Assembly: GCA_902619595.1 (NCBI GenBank)
Contig: CACNFE010000003.1
Location: 1 to 64,000 of the forward strand
Direction of reading: 5' to 3'
DNA length: 64,000 nucleotides
Source: an uncultured Pelagibacteraceae bacterium
GTDB taxonomy: Bacteria; Pseudomonadota; Alphaproteobacteria; Pelagibacterales; Pelagibacteraceae
Below are positions 55,064 to 64,000 of the stretch, in pieces. Numbering within the stretch: position 1 is the first letter of the stretch; each line of letters opens with the position of its first letter. The notes under the pieces are model-generated. The model did no database searches, was not told the origin of the DNA, and saw only the letters and a list, made by a program, of their open reading frames with translations. A program made the translations under genes and the position numbers.

Positions 55064-55753
55064 ATGACTCAAAAATTAACTATTTTATTTGATTTAGATG
55101 GCACACTAGTTGATACCGCACCAGATTTAATGGCAGCTCATAATCATGTCATGAAAAAATATGGTCATGAAACTAAAACTACTGATGATATAAGAAAACT
55201 TGTAGGCAAAGGAGCAGCATCGCTGATTGGAAGATCGGTCTGGGGACAAGCAAAAAAGGAATTTAGTAAAATAACAAACGAAAAAATCAAAAAAGAAATG
55301 GTAACTGAATTTATAGATTACTATGGAAAAAATATTGTAGTTGAAAGTAAATTATTTAAAGGAGTTCATAGTTTTCTAGAATGGTGTAAAAAAAATAATA
55401 TTTCGATGGGTGTTTGTACAAACAAACAAGATTATCTTGCAGTAGATTTACTCAAAAAAATTAAAATTAATCATTTTTTTGAGTATGTAGCTGGAAGTAA
55501 TACATTTGATTATTGTAAACCAGATCCAAGACACTTAACGGATGTAGTTGAAATCATGCAAGGAGATATCTCAAAAACTATAATGATTGGTGATAGTGAG
55601 ACTGATGCAGATGCTGCTTATGCCGCAAAGATACCATTTATACTTGTAAAAGATGGTTATACCGAAAAAACTACTGATCAAATAAATCATGATCATTTAA
55701 TTAAGGATTTTATAGGAATCGAAAAAATAATTTTAAAATATCTTTCTCATTAA
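55064..55753 (+). CDS. gph: HAD-family phosphoglycolate phosphatase-like hydrolase
   Basis: 229 residues. HAD motif I FDLDGTLVDTAPDL (Asp10, Asp12), motif II GVCTNK near 116, and motif III KPDPRHL...MIGDSETDADAA are all in place, with a helical cap between. Gph homologues remove phosphate from 2-phosphoglycolate, though HAD substrates are hard to predict. It is divergent from glmU and is followed by the prp operon after 53 bp. Confidence 0.85.
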   Translation: MTQKLTILFDLDGTLVDTAPDLMAAHNHVMKKYGHETKTTDDIRKLVGKGAASLIGRSVWGQAKKEFSKITNEKIKKEMVTEFIDYYGKNIVVESKLFKGVHSFLEWCKKNNISMGVCTNKQDYLAVDLLKKIKINHFFEYVAGSNTFDYCKPDPRHLTDVVEIMQGDISKTIMIGDSETDADAAYAAKIPFILVKDGYTEKTTDQINHDHLIKDFIGIEKIILKYLSH

Positions 55754-55806
55754 TATTGATTAATAATCATCGTGGTTGTATTAAAATCATAACCTAAGGA
55801 GAATTT

Positions 55807-57309
55807 TTGATTATTCATAAAGTAAAAGTTTACCCATCAAAAGTTAAACTTGATAAAAAAAAACAACTTGCATGGAAATTAGCAGAGATAGCAAGTGATA
55901 ATGCAAAACTAAACAAGAAATCTATAGAGATGGTTATTAATCGAATAATTGATAATGCCTCAGTTGCAATTGCTTCATTAAATAGAAAACCAGTAATTTC
56001 CTCAAGGGAAATGGCTATGGCTCATTCTAGAAATAATGGAGCTACAGTATTTGGTTTAAGTTCAAATTTAAAATTTGATTGTGAATGGGCTGCGTGGACA
56101 AATGGTACAGCTGTAAGAGAATTAGATTTTCATGATACTTTTTTAGCAGCTGACTATAGCCACCCAGGAGATAACATCCCACCATTATTAGCAGTTGCAC
56201 AACAAAATAAAAAAAGTGGCATGGATTTATTAAGAGGAATAATAACTGCATATGAAGTACAAGTGAATTTAGTTAAAGGAATTTGTCTCCATAAACATAA
56301 AGTTGATCATATTGCGCATTTAGGTCCAAGTGTTGCTGCCGGTATTGGTTCAATGCTAAAATTAAATACCGAAACAATATACCAATCTATTCAACAAGCT
56401 TTACATACAACAATATCAACAAGACAATCTAGAAAAGGAGAAATCTCTAGCTGGAAAGCATTTGCTCCTGCGCACGCTGGTAAACTAGCAATTGAAGCTG
56501 TTGATAGAACTATGAGGGGCGAAGGAGCGCCAAGTCCAATTTATGAGGGTGAAGATAGTGTAATAGCTAGAATACTTGATGGTAAAAAAGCCTTATATAA
56601 AATCCCACTACCAAAAAAAAATGAAGAAAAGAAAGCTATACTAGAAACATATACAAAGGAATATTCAGCAGAATATCAAGCTCAGGCATTAATTGATATT
56701 GCAAAAAAATTAAATAAAAAAATTCCTAATTTAAATCAAATAAAAAAAATAGATATTTATACAAGCCATCATACGCATTACGTAATTGGTACAGGTGCAA
56801 ATGATCCACAAAAAATGGATCCAAAATCTAGTAGGGAGACATTAGATCACTCAATTATGTACATTTTTGCTGTAGCTTTAGAAGATGCAGACTGGCATCA
56901 TATTAAATCATACACAAAGTCCAGAGCCGCAAGAAAAAGTACTATTAAGATCTGGCATTCAATTAAAACTCATGAAGATAAAAAATGGACAAAGAAATAT
57001 CACGACCCAAACCCTAAAAATAAATCTTTTGGAGCAAAGGTAATAGTAACATTAAAAAATGGTAAGAGATTAACAGAAGAATTAAATAAAGCGGATGCAC
57101 ACCCCTACGGTGCAAGACCATTTAAAAGAGAAAATTATATTAATAAATTTTTAACACTAACTGAGGACATTATATCAAAAAATGAAAGTAATAGATTTTT
57201 AAAAACAGTTCAAAATTTAAGAAAATTGAAATCCGGACAACTTAATAAACTCAACATTGAAATAAAAAAATCGAAATTAAAGAGAAATTTAAAAAAGGCT
57301 ATTTTTTAA
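55807..57309 (+). CDS. prpD: 2-methylcitrate dehydratase
   Basis: 500 residues, MmgE/PrpD family. The start is a TTG at 55807-55809, supported by an AAGGAG ribosome binding site ending five bases before it and the absence of an upstream ATG in frame. [21 protein letters not shown] and [17 protein letters not shown] are family-typical. It converts 2-methylcitrate to 2-methylaconitate or methylisocitrate. First gene of prpDBC; its TAA overlaps prpB's ATG. Confidence 0.92.
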   Translation: MIIHKVKVYPSKVKLDKKKQLAWKLAEIASDNAKLNKKSIEMVINRIIDNASVAIASLNRKPVISSREMAMAHSRNNGATVFGLSSNLKFDCEWAAWTNGTAVRELDFHDTFLAADYSHPGDNIPPLLAVAQQNKKSGMDLLRGIITAYEVQVNLVKGICLHKHKVDHIAHLGPSVAAGIGSMLKLNTETIYQSIQQALHTTISTRQSRKGEISSWKAFAPAHAGKLAIEAVDRTMRGEGAPSPIYEGEDSVIARILDGKKALYKIPLPKKNEEKKAILETYTKEYSAEYQAQALIDIAKKLNKKIPNLNQIKKIDIYTSHHTHYVIGTGANDPQKMDPKSSRETLDHSIMYIFAVALEDADWHHIKSYTKSRAARKSTIKIWHSIKTHEDKKWTKKYHDPNPKNKSFGAKVIVTLKNGKRLTEELNKADAHPYGARPFKRENYINKFLTLTEDIISKNESNRFLKTVQNLRKLKSGQLNKLNIEIKKSKLKRNLKKAIF

Positions 57310-58205
57310 TGCACTTTATTAAAAAGAAAATTAAAGAAAAAAGAAAAGATTTTGTTAATAAATTAAAAAGTGGGAAAATATTAAGAGTTCCAGGTGCATA
57401 TAATCCATTAACTGCAAAATTGATTGAGGAAATTGGTTACGATGCAGTTTATGTTTCTGGTGGAGTAATGTCTAATGATTTAGGCTATCCAGATATTGGA
57501 TTAACAACACTTGAAGATGTTAGTATTCGTGCAAAACAAATTGCAAGAGTAACTAATCTTCCAACAATTGTTGATATCGATACAGGTTTTAAATCTTGTA
57601 AAAAAACAATTCAAACATTTGAAAAATTCGGTATCACCGCTGTTCATTTAGAAGATCAAATTGAAAGAAAAAGATGTGGCCATCTAGATAATAAAGAACT
57701 TATTTCAAAAGAAAAAATGATAAAAAAAATTAAAGAATGTACAAAAGCTAAAAAGGACAAGAACTTTAAAATTATTGCTAGATCTGATGCTAAAGGTGTT
57801 GAAGGAATAGATAAAATGATAGATCGATGCAAAGCTTATGTAGATTCTGGGGCTGAAATTATTTTTCCTGAGGCGCTTGCTGATGAAAAAGATTTTGAAA
57901 AAGTTAGAAAATCGCTAGATTGCTATCTGTTGGCTAATATGACGGAATTTGGAAAATCAAAGCTTTTAAGTTACAAAAAATTAGAAAATCTAGGTTACAA
58001 TATTGTTATTTACCCAATTACAACTCAAAGATTAGCTATGAAAAATGTTGAAGATGGATTGAGGGACATTTATGTAAATGGACATCAGAATAATATTATT
58101 GATAAAATGCAGACCAGAAAACGATTATATGAGCTTGTCGATTATGAAAAATATAATAGTTTAGACGAAAAAATTTATAATTTTAACACAGAGGGTCATG
58201 AGTAA
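57309..58205 (+). CDS. prpB: 2-methylisocitrate lyase
   Basis: 298 residues, isocitrate lyase/PEP mutase superfamily. The KRCGH active-site motif is at 121-125, metal Asps in VDIDTG (89, 91), and SGGVMSNDLGYPDIG matches PrpB. It splits methylisocitrate to pyruvate and succinate. It is joined to prpD and prpC by TAATG overlaps. Confidence 0.94.
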   Translation: MHFIKKKIKEKRKDFVNKLKSGKILRVPGAYNPLTAKLIEEIGYDAVYVSGGVMSNDLGYPDIGLTTLEDVSIRAKQIARVTNLPTIVDIDTGFKSCKKTIQTFEKFGITAVHLEDQIERKRCGHLDNKELISKEKMIKKIKECTKAKKDKNFKIIARSDAKGVEGIDKMIDRCKAYVDSGAEIIFPEALADEKDFEKVRKSLDCYLLANMTEFGKSKLLSYKKLENLGYNIVIYPITTQRLAMKNVEDGLRDIYVNGHQNNIIDKMQTRKRLYELVDYEKYNSLDEKIYNFNTEGHE

Positions 58206-59329
58206 TGAGTGAAGATATAAAAAAAGGTTTACTTGGAATAGTTGTTGACGAGACAGAAGTTTCAAAAGTTATGCCAGAAATTAATTCTCTTACTTATAGG
58301 GGTTATGCAGCTCAAGACCTATGTGAATATTGCAGATTTGAAGAAGTTGCATACTTAATTTTAAATAAAGATCTTCCAAATACTATTCAACTTAGAAAAT
58401 TTGAAAAAGAAGAGAAAAATAATAGAGAATTATCTAAAGACCTATATTCAATTTTAAAAAAGATGCCTAAAAAGGCTCATCCAATGGATGTAGCAAGAAC
58501 AGCTGTTAGTATAATGGGATTAGAAGATAAGGAAACGACAGACTCTTCACTAGAGGCAAACATGCGAAAAGCTATCAGAATTTTAGCTAAAACACCTACT
58601 GCTTTAGCTGCCTTTTATAGATTGAGAAAAGGAAAAACAATTATCAAACCTAAAAAAGACTTAAATATTGCAGAAAATTTTTTCTATATGTGTTTTGGTA
58701 AAGTGCCACAAAAGGAAATTGTTAAAGCTTTTGATGTTTCTCTAATTTTATACGCTGAACATAGTTTTAATGTATCAACATTCACAGCAAGAACTATTAC
58801 AAGCAGCTTATCCGATATTCATGGAGCTATAACAGGAGCTATAGCGAGCTTAAAAGGACCTCTTCATGGAGGTGCAAATGAGGAAGTAATGCATATGATG
58901 AATAAAATTAAGACACCTGAAAATGCACTTAAATGGATTAATAACGCCTTAGATAAAAAAGAAGTTGTAATGGGCTTTGGTCATAGAGTTTATAAGTCTG
59001 GCGACTCAAGAGTTCCAACGATGAGAAAATATTTTGCAAAAGTTGCTAAAATTAAAAAAGACAAAAAGTTTGAAAAAATTTACGACATTGTTGAAAAAGT
59101 AATGATTGATAGAAAAAATATACATCCAAACGTAGATTATCCAACAGGGCCTACTTATCACTTAATGGGTTTTGATACAGATTTTTTTACACCAATATTT
59201 GTAATTTCCAGAATTACAGGTTGGTCTGCACACATAATGGAACAACACGCTGCGAATAAACTAATCAGACCCTTAGCTAGTTACAAAGGTAACCAGCACA
59301 GAAAAGTTGTTCAATTAAATCAGAGATAA
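58205..59329 (+). CDS. prpC: 2-methylcitrate synthase
   Basis: 374 residues, citrate synthase family. Catalytic His in GPLHGGANEEVM (near 222), His in VMGFGHRVYK (near 261) and the Asp in HPNVDYPTG (near 310) are present. The length and N-terminus (KKGLLGIVVDETEVSKV) match the methylcitrate/type II-short group and the prpDB context settles the name. It condenses propionyl-CoA with oxaloacetate. No propionyl-CoA synthetase gene lies next to it. Its stop codon directly abuts the nrdB stop. Confidence 0.92.
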   Translation: MSEDIKKGLLGIVVDETEVSKVMPEINSLTYRGYAAQDLCEYCRFEEVAYLILNKDLPNTIQLRKFEKEEKNNRELSKDLYSILKKMPKKAHPMDVARTAVSIMGLEDKETTDSSLEANMRKAIRILAKTPTALAAFYRLRKGKTIIKPKKDLNIAENFFYMCFGKVPQKEIVKAFDVSLILYAEHSFNVSTFTARTITSSLSDIHGAITGAIASLKGPLHGGANEEVMHMMNKIKTPENALKWINNALDKKEVVMGFGHRVYKSGDSRVPTMRKYFAKVAKIKKDKKFEKIYDIVEKVMIDRKNIHPNVDYPTGPTYHLMGFDTDFFTPIFVISRITGWSAHIMEQHAANKLIRPLASYKGNQHRKVVQLNQR

Positions 59330-60337
59330 TTAACTAAACGCTTCAGTCCAGTTTCCTCTGGTTGATGCTTTTGAATATTCTGTTGCTCTTCCTTCAAAGA
59401 AGTTCATGTGTTCAACAGCATTCAACATGGTATCTAACCAAGTTAGAGGATTTTTATCAACTTTATAAATCGGTTCAAGACCAAGCTGGGTTAATCTTCT
59501 ATTACCAATAAATCTTATATAGTCTTTTACTTCCTGAGCAGTTAAACCTTGCATTGGACCCATTTCAAAAGCTAGATCAATAAAAGCATCTTCATGCTCA
59601 ATAATTGTTCTGCACGCTTCATAAAGCTCTTTTTTAAGTTTAGGAGTCCAAACTTCTGGATTCTCTTTAATAAACTCTTTGAAAATTCTAATCATAGAGT
59701 TGCAATGCAAAGTTTCATCACGAACAGACCAAGTTACAATTTGGCCCATGCCTTTCATTTTATTAAATCTTGGAAAATTTAATAGAATTGCAAAACTTGC
59801 AAATAACTGAAGCCCTTCCGTAAATGCACTAAAAACTGCAACAGTCTTTGCGATATCTTCCTTAGAATTTACATTAAAGTTTTGCATGTAATCATATTTA
59901 TCTTTCATCTCTTTGTACTTCATGAAAGCTGAATACTCAGATTCTGGCATTCCAATAGTGTCTAACAAATGTGAATAGGCTGCGATGTGGACTGTTTCCA
60001 TTGCTGCAAAAGCCGTCATCATCATTAAAACTTCTGTTGGTTTAAACACAGTTGTATAGTGTCTTAAATAGCAATTATTTACTTCTACGTCTGCTTGAGT
60101 AAAAAATCTAAAAATTTGTGTTAATAGATTTTTTTCAGCTTGCGTCAGATTTTTTTGCCAATCTCTAACATCATCACCTAAAGGAACCTCTTCAGGAAGC
60201 CAATGAATTCTTTGTTGAGTTAACCATGCATCGTAGCACCATGGATATCTAAAAGGCTTGTAAACAGGGTTTTCAACTAATAAACCCATTTTATTTGGTT
60301 GAATAATTTCTTTTTTTTCTTGCTTTATTACTGACAT
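59330..60337 (-). CDS. nrdB: Ribonucleoside-diphosphate reductase, beta subunit
   Basis: 335 residues from the ATG at 60335-60337, preceded eight bases upstream by AGGAG; a GTG three codons earlier lies inside that site and is less likely. The di-metal ligands appear as Asp83, Glu114, His117, Glu174, Glu208 and His211. A Tyr sits at 121 in METVHIAAYSHLL, the place of the radical Tyr122 of E. coli, so a tyrosyl-radical class I enzyme is expected. Overlaps the end of nrdA by 10 bp. Confidence 0.95.
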   Translation of the reverse strand: MSVIKQEKKEIIQPNKMGLLVENPVYKPFRYPWCYDAWLTQQRIHWLPEEVPLGDDVRDWQKNLTQAEKNLLTQIFRFFTQADVEVNNCYLRHYTTVFKPTEVLMMMTAFAAMETVHIAAYSHLLDTIGMPESEYSAFMKYKEMKDKYDYMQNFNVNSKEDIAKTVAVFSAFTEGLQLFASFAILLNFPRFNKMKGMGQIVTWSVRDETLHCNSMIRIFKEFIKENPEVWTPKLKKELYEACRTIIEHEDAFIDLAFEMGPMQGLTAQEVKDYIRFIGNRRLTQLGLEPIYKVDKNPLTWLDTMLNAVEHMNFFEGRATEYSKASTRGNWTEAFS

Positions 60338-62271
60338 GATAAACACTCCTCGTATTCTGGTTGGTTGTCTTGTTGTTTTTTTGATTTGTAAACGTTTGCT
60401 GTAATGTCTGTTGAATTTGCATCATTAACATTTTCAGCTCGTTGAATTGATTTCGACCTACAGTAATACAAGCTTTTCAAGCCTTTTTTCCATGCCTGAA
60501 AGTGTATTTGATGCAATTCTTTTTTATGTACATCTGCAGGTAAAAATATGTTTATTGATTGTGCTTGAGAAATGTGTGGGGTTCTATCAGCACTCAATTC
60601 TATAATCCATTTTTGATCAAGTTCAAAAGCAGTTTTAAATACATCTTTTTCATTTTGAGTTAAAAAATCTAAATGAGAAACTGAACCTTGATTTGTAGTT
60701 ATACTTGACCAAACCTCATCGTTATTTTTTCCGTATTTTTCTAATAATTGTTTAAGGTGTCTATTTCTTACATTAAAAGAGCCTGAAAGTGTTTTGTGTG
60801 TATAGCTGTTAGCAGCTATTGGCTCAACACCTGGAGAAGTTCCACCACAAATTATTGAGATTGATGCGGTAGGAGCTATAGCAGTTTTATTTGAAAACCT
60901 TTCATTAATTCCATACTCAGCAGCATCTGGACATGGTCCTCTCTCTTCGGCTAAATCTTTAGAAGCCTTATCAACATGTTTATGTATATGTTCGAATATT
61001 TTTTTATTCCATGCTTTACTCATAACCGACTCTAATGGAATCATTTTCTTCTGAAAGAATGAATGTAAACCCATAACACCTAAACCAACGCTTCTTTCTT
61101 TAATTGCTGAATATGTTGCATCACTAAATTGTTCTGGAGCATTTTCTATAAAATCAGTTAGTACATTATCTAAAAACCTCATTACATCACCAATAAAGTT
61201 TTCATCATCTTTCCATTCATCATATTTTTCAACATTTAAAGACGATAAACAACATACTGCTGTTCTATCTCTTCCATCTTTATCAATACCAGTTGGTAAA
61301 GTAATCTCACTGCATAAATTAGATGTCTTAACTGTAAGGCCAGCAAGTTTGTGGTGTTGTGGTATCATTCTATTTACTGTATCTATGTAAATGATGTAAG
61401 GTTCACCTGTTTCTATTCTAGCAGTTAAAAGTCTAATCCATAAATTTCTAGCTGAAACTGTTGCTTGAACTGCTCCATCCTTCGGACTTTTTAGAGCCCA
61501 TTGCTCATCTAGTTCAACAGCTCTCATAAAAGCGTCTGATACCAAAACCCCATGATGTAAATTTAAAGCTTTTCTGTTTGGATCTCCGCCAGTTGGTCTT
61601 CTCATTTCTATAAATTCTTCTATCTCTGGATGGTCGATTGGTAGATAGCAAGCAGCAGAACCTCTTCTTAAAGATCCTTGACTGATTGCCATAGTTAAAG
61701 AGTCCATAACTTTTATGAAAGGTATAATTCCAGAAGTTTTTCCAACTCTTCCAATTTTTTCTCCTATTGACCTAAGATTGCCCCAGTAACTTCCAATACC
61801 TCCGCCTCTTGCAGCTAACCAAACATTCTCACTCCATAGATCTAAAATTCCGTTTAAACTATCGCCAGCTTCATTTAAGAAACATGAAATTGGAAGTCCT
61901 CTCTTAGTTCCACCATTTGATAAAACCGGTGTTGCTGGCATGAACCAGAGATTGCTTATATAATTATAGATTCTTTGTGCATGTAAATTATCATCAGCAT
62001 AATGACTAGCGACTCTTGCAAAAAGATCTTGGAAAGACTCATTCTCACCAAGGTATCTATCGCTTAGTGTCGCTCTACCGAAATCAGTCAAATTATTATC
62101 TCTACCTCTATCGATCTTTATTGTTATCCCTCTCGAATTTTGGAATAACTCTGTATTCGTATTTAACGAGAATAGGTCTGGTCTTTTATCTTTGGTTAAA
62201 TCTTGGAATTTCTCGGTATTTTTGTATTCAGAGACAGCTTTCTTGATTGCCTGAGACACTAATTTATTCAT
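60328..62271 (-). CDS. nrdA: Ribonucleoside-diphosphate reductase, alpha subunit
   Basis: 647 residues. Active-site residues are visible: Cys130 in GLPISCF, Asn318-Cys320-Glu322 in SNLCSEI, the partner Cys near 340 in AVCCLSSLN, the Tyr-Tyr pair in SLYYCRSKS for radical transfer, and the C-terminal redox pair CLSCQ. The N-terminal 60 residues show no ATP-cone (no KRDG-type motif), so overall activity may not be controlled by ATP/dATP there. Shorter than E. coli NrdA (761). Confidence 0.95.
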   Translation of the reverse strand: MNKLVSQAIKKAVSEYKNTEKFQDLTKDKRPDLFSLNTNTELFQNSRGITIKIDRGRDNNLTDFGRATLSDRYLGENESFQDLFARVASHYADDNLHAQRIYNYISNLWFMPATPVLSNGGTKRGLPISCFLNEAGDSLNGILDLWSENVWLAARGGGIGSYWGNLRSIGEKIGRVGKTSGIIPFIKVMDSLTMAISQGSLRRGSAACYLPIDHPEIEEFIEMRRPTGGDPNRKALNLHHGVLVSDAFMRAVELDEQWALKSPKDGAVQATVSARNLWIRLLTARIETGEPYIIYIDTVNRMIPQHHKLAGLTVKTSNLCSEITLPTGIDKDGRDRTAVCCLSSLNVEKYDEWKDDENFIGDVMRFLDNVLTDFIENAPEQFSDATYSAIKERSVGLGVMGLHSFFQKKMIPLESVMSKAWNKKIFEHIHKHVDKASKDLAEERGPCPDAAEYGINERFSNKTAIAPTASISIICGGTSPGVEPIAANSYTHKTLSGSFNVRNRHLKQLLEKYGKNNDEVWSSITTNQGSVSHLDFLTQNEKDVFKTAFELDQKWIIELSADRTPHISQAQSINIFLPADVHKKELHQIHFQAWKKGLKSLYYCRSKSIQRAENVNDANSTDITANVYKSKKQQDNQPEYEECLSCQ

Positions 62272-62293
62272 AATTCCCTTAATTTTATGTTAA

Positions 62294-62308
62294 ACAACTA
62301 TATGTTGT
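62294..62308 (-). promoter_or_regulatory. Palindrome upstream of nrdAB, possible NrdR-type operator
   Basis: ACAAC-TATAT-GTTGT, a 15-bp sequence with perfect inverted 5-bp arms, 23 bp before the nrdA ATG on the minus strand. NrdR boxes are AT-rich 16-bp palindromes of the ACACWATATWTWGTGT type, usually paired. This one resembles that class but is not an exact match; a second box is not clear. Confidence 0.35.
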
Positions 62309-62415
62309 ATGTAGATTTCTTTACTATACTATATAAATTAAAAATCAACAGAACATATATAGAACATAAGAATTTTTTTGCAATCAAAAAATAAAAAAAA
62401 TATAGAAATATCAAC

Positions 62416-63870
62416 ATGGACAATCTCGTAAAAATAGATCCTTTTGGTTTTAGGGAATATGACGCACGATGGCTTTATCCAGAAAACATAAATCTTAAGG
62501 GAATCGTTAATTTAGGAAAAGGTCTTGGAAGTCAAATAATTCACCACACAAAAAAGAATAATCCAAGAGTTGTAGTGGGTCATGATTATAGATCCTATAG
62601 TGAAGAGATAAAAGAAAATTTAAAAAAGGGTTTAATCTCCACAGGATGTTTCGTAGAGGACTTGGGTTTATCTCTCTCACCAATGGTTTATTTCGCGCAA
62701 TTTAATTTAGATAGTGATGCTGTTGCAATGGTAACAGCAAGTCATAATGAAAATGGTTGGACAGGTGTAAAAATGGGTATCAAAAAAGGCTTAACTCATG
62801 CACCTGAAGAAATGAAAGAACTTAAAGAAATCACATTAAAAAGTAAATTTTTAGAAGGAAAAGGAAAAGAAAAGAAAATAGAAAATTTTCAAGATGTCTA
62901 TAAAGATGATCTAATTAAAAAAAATAAGCTAAATAAAAAAATAAAAGTAATAGCAGCTTGTGGTAACGGTACAGCTGGTATATTTGCTCCAGATATTTTA
63001 AGAGGAATTGGCTGTGAGGTTGTAGAATTGGATTGTAAATTAGATTGGACATTTCCAAAGTATAATCCAAATCCTGAAGACATGGAAATGTTGCATGCTA
63101 TAAGTAAAGCTGTGATAGATAATAATGCTGACATAGGTTTTGGTTTTGATGGTGATGGCGATAGATGTGGTGTAATAGACAATAAAGGTAAAGAAATTTT
63201 TTCAGACAAAATTGGATTACTGATTGCTAGAAATTTATCAAAAGATCATAAAAAATCTAAATTTGTGGTTGATGTAAAATCAACTGGTTTGTTTAATACT
63301 GACCAAATACTAGCTTCAAATAATTGTGAAACTATTTATTGGAAAACGGGTCATTCTCATATTAAAAGAAAAGTAAATACCGAAAACGCTTTAGCTGGGT
63401 TTGAGAAAAGTGGTCACTTCTTTTTTAATCAACCTTTAGGCTACGGTTATGATGATGGAATAAATTCTGCAATTCAAGTTTGTCATCTATTAGATAATGA
63501 AAATAAAAATATGAGTGAGATAATCAAATCAATACCAAATACATTTCAATCACCAACTATGGCACCTTTTTGTAAAGATGATGAAAAATATAATGTCGTT
63601 GATGAAATAGTTAAACAAATAACAGAAATTAAAAACAAAAAAATTAAAATTGATAGTCAAGAGATCAAAGATATACTTACTGTAAATGGAATTAGGTTTT
63701 CTTTTGAAGATGGTTCTTGGGGTTTAATAAGGGCTTCCTCTAATAAGCCATCTTTAGTTGTTGTCACAGAAAGTCCATCATCCGAAGAGAGAAAGAAAAA
63801 AATTTTTGATTTTATTGATGGCTTGCTTCAAAAAACTGGCAAAATTGGTGAATACGACCAAAAGATTTAA
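62416..63870 (+). CDS. Phosphomannomutase/phosphoglucomutase
   Basis: 484 residues, alpha-D-phosphohexomutase family. The phosphoserine loop TASHN is at 107-111 (Ser109), the metal loop DGDGDR near 239, and the sugar-binding loop GFEKSGHF near 332. N-terminal FREYDARW resembles the AlgC/ManB type. It interconverts mannose- or glucose-6- and 1-phosphates for surface glycans. It is divergent from nrdA with a 144-bp gap. Confidence 0.9.
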   Translation: MDNLVKIDPFGFREYDARWLYPENINLKGIVNLGKGLGSQIIHHTKKNNPRVVVGHDYRSYSEEIKENLKKGLISTGCFVEDLGLSLSPMVYFAQFNLDSDAVAMVTASHNENGWTGVKMGIKKGLTHAPEEMKELKEITLKSKFLEGKGKEKKIENFQDVYKDDLIKKNKLNKKIKVIAACGNGTAGIFAPDILRGIGCEVVELDCKLDWTFPKYNPNPEDMEMLHAISKAVIDNNADIGFGFDGDGDRCGVIDNKGKEIFSDKIGLLIARNLSKDHKKSKFVVDVKSTGLFNTDQILASNNCETIYWKTGHSHIKRKVNTENALAGFEKSGHFFFNQPLGYGYDDGINSAIQVCHLLDNENKNMSEIIKSIPNTFQSPTMAPFCKDDEKYNVVDEIVKQITEIKNKKIKIDSQEIKDILTVNGIRFSFEDGSWGLIRASSNKPSLVVVTESPSSEERKKKIFDFIDGLLQKTGKIGEYDQKI

Positions 63871-63878
63871 TCAGTTTA

Positions 63879-64000
63879 ATGTCAAAATTTAAGAGTTTAC
63901 TTTTAAAATTAAAAAAAAATAAGTATTCAAAATTTTTTATTTTTAGTGGTTTTATTTTTTTCTTCGTTAAAGGATTAATTTGGTTAATCGTTATATTTTT
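63879..64000 (+). CDS. Membrane protein, N-terminal part only
   Basis: An ATG at 63879-63881, 8 bp after the mutase stop, opens a frame still open at the window edge (40 codons). It reads MSKFKSLLLKLKKNKYSK and then a hydrophobic span FFIFSGFIFFFVKGLIWL. The basic N-terminus and one membrane span are all that can be said. Confidence 0.6.
   Translation, partial: MSKFKSLLLKLKKNKYSKFFIFSGFIFFFVKGLIWLIVIF

Noticed and set aside
55064..63870. Second integration scar near prpDBC or nrdAB
   Set aside because: No tRNA gene or partial tRNA repeat lies in this part, and gene junctions are tight overlaps.

Overview
The window looks like a chromosomal segment of a SAR11-type alphaproteobacterium (Pelagibacterales, 'Candidatus Pelagibacter'-like). 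This rests on the strongly AT-rich composition, Lys/Ile/Asn-rich proteins, gene gaps that are often 0-5 bp or overlaps, single-copy tuf, and a gene set typical of that group: prpDBC, a TctABC transporter, a bolA-grxD pair after purL, CimA and a class II DAHP synthase. The taxonomic call is from gene content and style only; there is no rRNA gene here.

Region 1 (1-15,880, minus strand) is one long translation/transcription block. It reads tRNA-Tyr, tRNA-Gly, tuf, tRNA-Trp, secE, nusG, rplK, rplA, rplJ, rplL, rpoB, rpoC, then rpsL, rpsG, fusA, rpsJ (the last runs off the edge). Candidate promoters lie before tRNA-Tyr and before rpsL, and there are hairpins in the rpsL leader and between rplL and rpoB.

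Region 2 (16,013-29,157) is accessory and the most interesting part. Apart from rlmB, nadK, one glycosyltransferase and three tRNAs, it is built of cargo modules attached to tRNA genes. A promoter-bearing 5' half of tRNA-Thr(UGU) lies 4,473 bp upstream of the intact gene, and the interval holds tctABC and an AbrB-family membrane protein. A 5' half of tRNA-Leu(UAA) plus its promoter lies 2,530 bp upstream of the intact gene, and the interval holds one autotransporter-like gene. A third copy of the tRNA-Leu promoter alone sits just in front of a PrsW-type protease gene. Phased short direct repeats lie next to each tRNA half. No integrase is visible. I read these as scars of site-specific integration at tRNA anticodon arms.

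Region 3 (29,211-34,226) holds a three-gene sugar/surface cluster (glycosyltransferase, FAD oxidoreductase, Gfo/Idh/MocA protein), azlCD, a gamma-glutamylcyclotransferase-like gene and a CinA-like gene. Region 4 (34,249-42,394, plus strand) runs sfsA, map, purB, purC, purS, purQ, purL, bolA, grxD, a small membrane protein and an FkbM methyltransferase. Region 5 (42,396-54,998, minus strand) holds a GT-C-type membrane glycosyltransferase, rpsD, trmJ, a DUF1989 gene, a sugar O-methyltransferase, cimA, cysS, nadE, a class II DAHP synthase, glmS and a stand-alone GlmU acetyltransferase domain. Region 6 (55,064-64,000) holds gph, the methylcitrate-cycle operon prpDBC, class I ribonucleotide reductase nrdAB, a phosphomannomutase/phosphoglucomutase and the start of a membrane protein.

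No rRNA, CRISPR array, transposase, integrase or recognisable riboswitch was seen.
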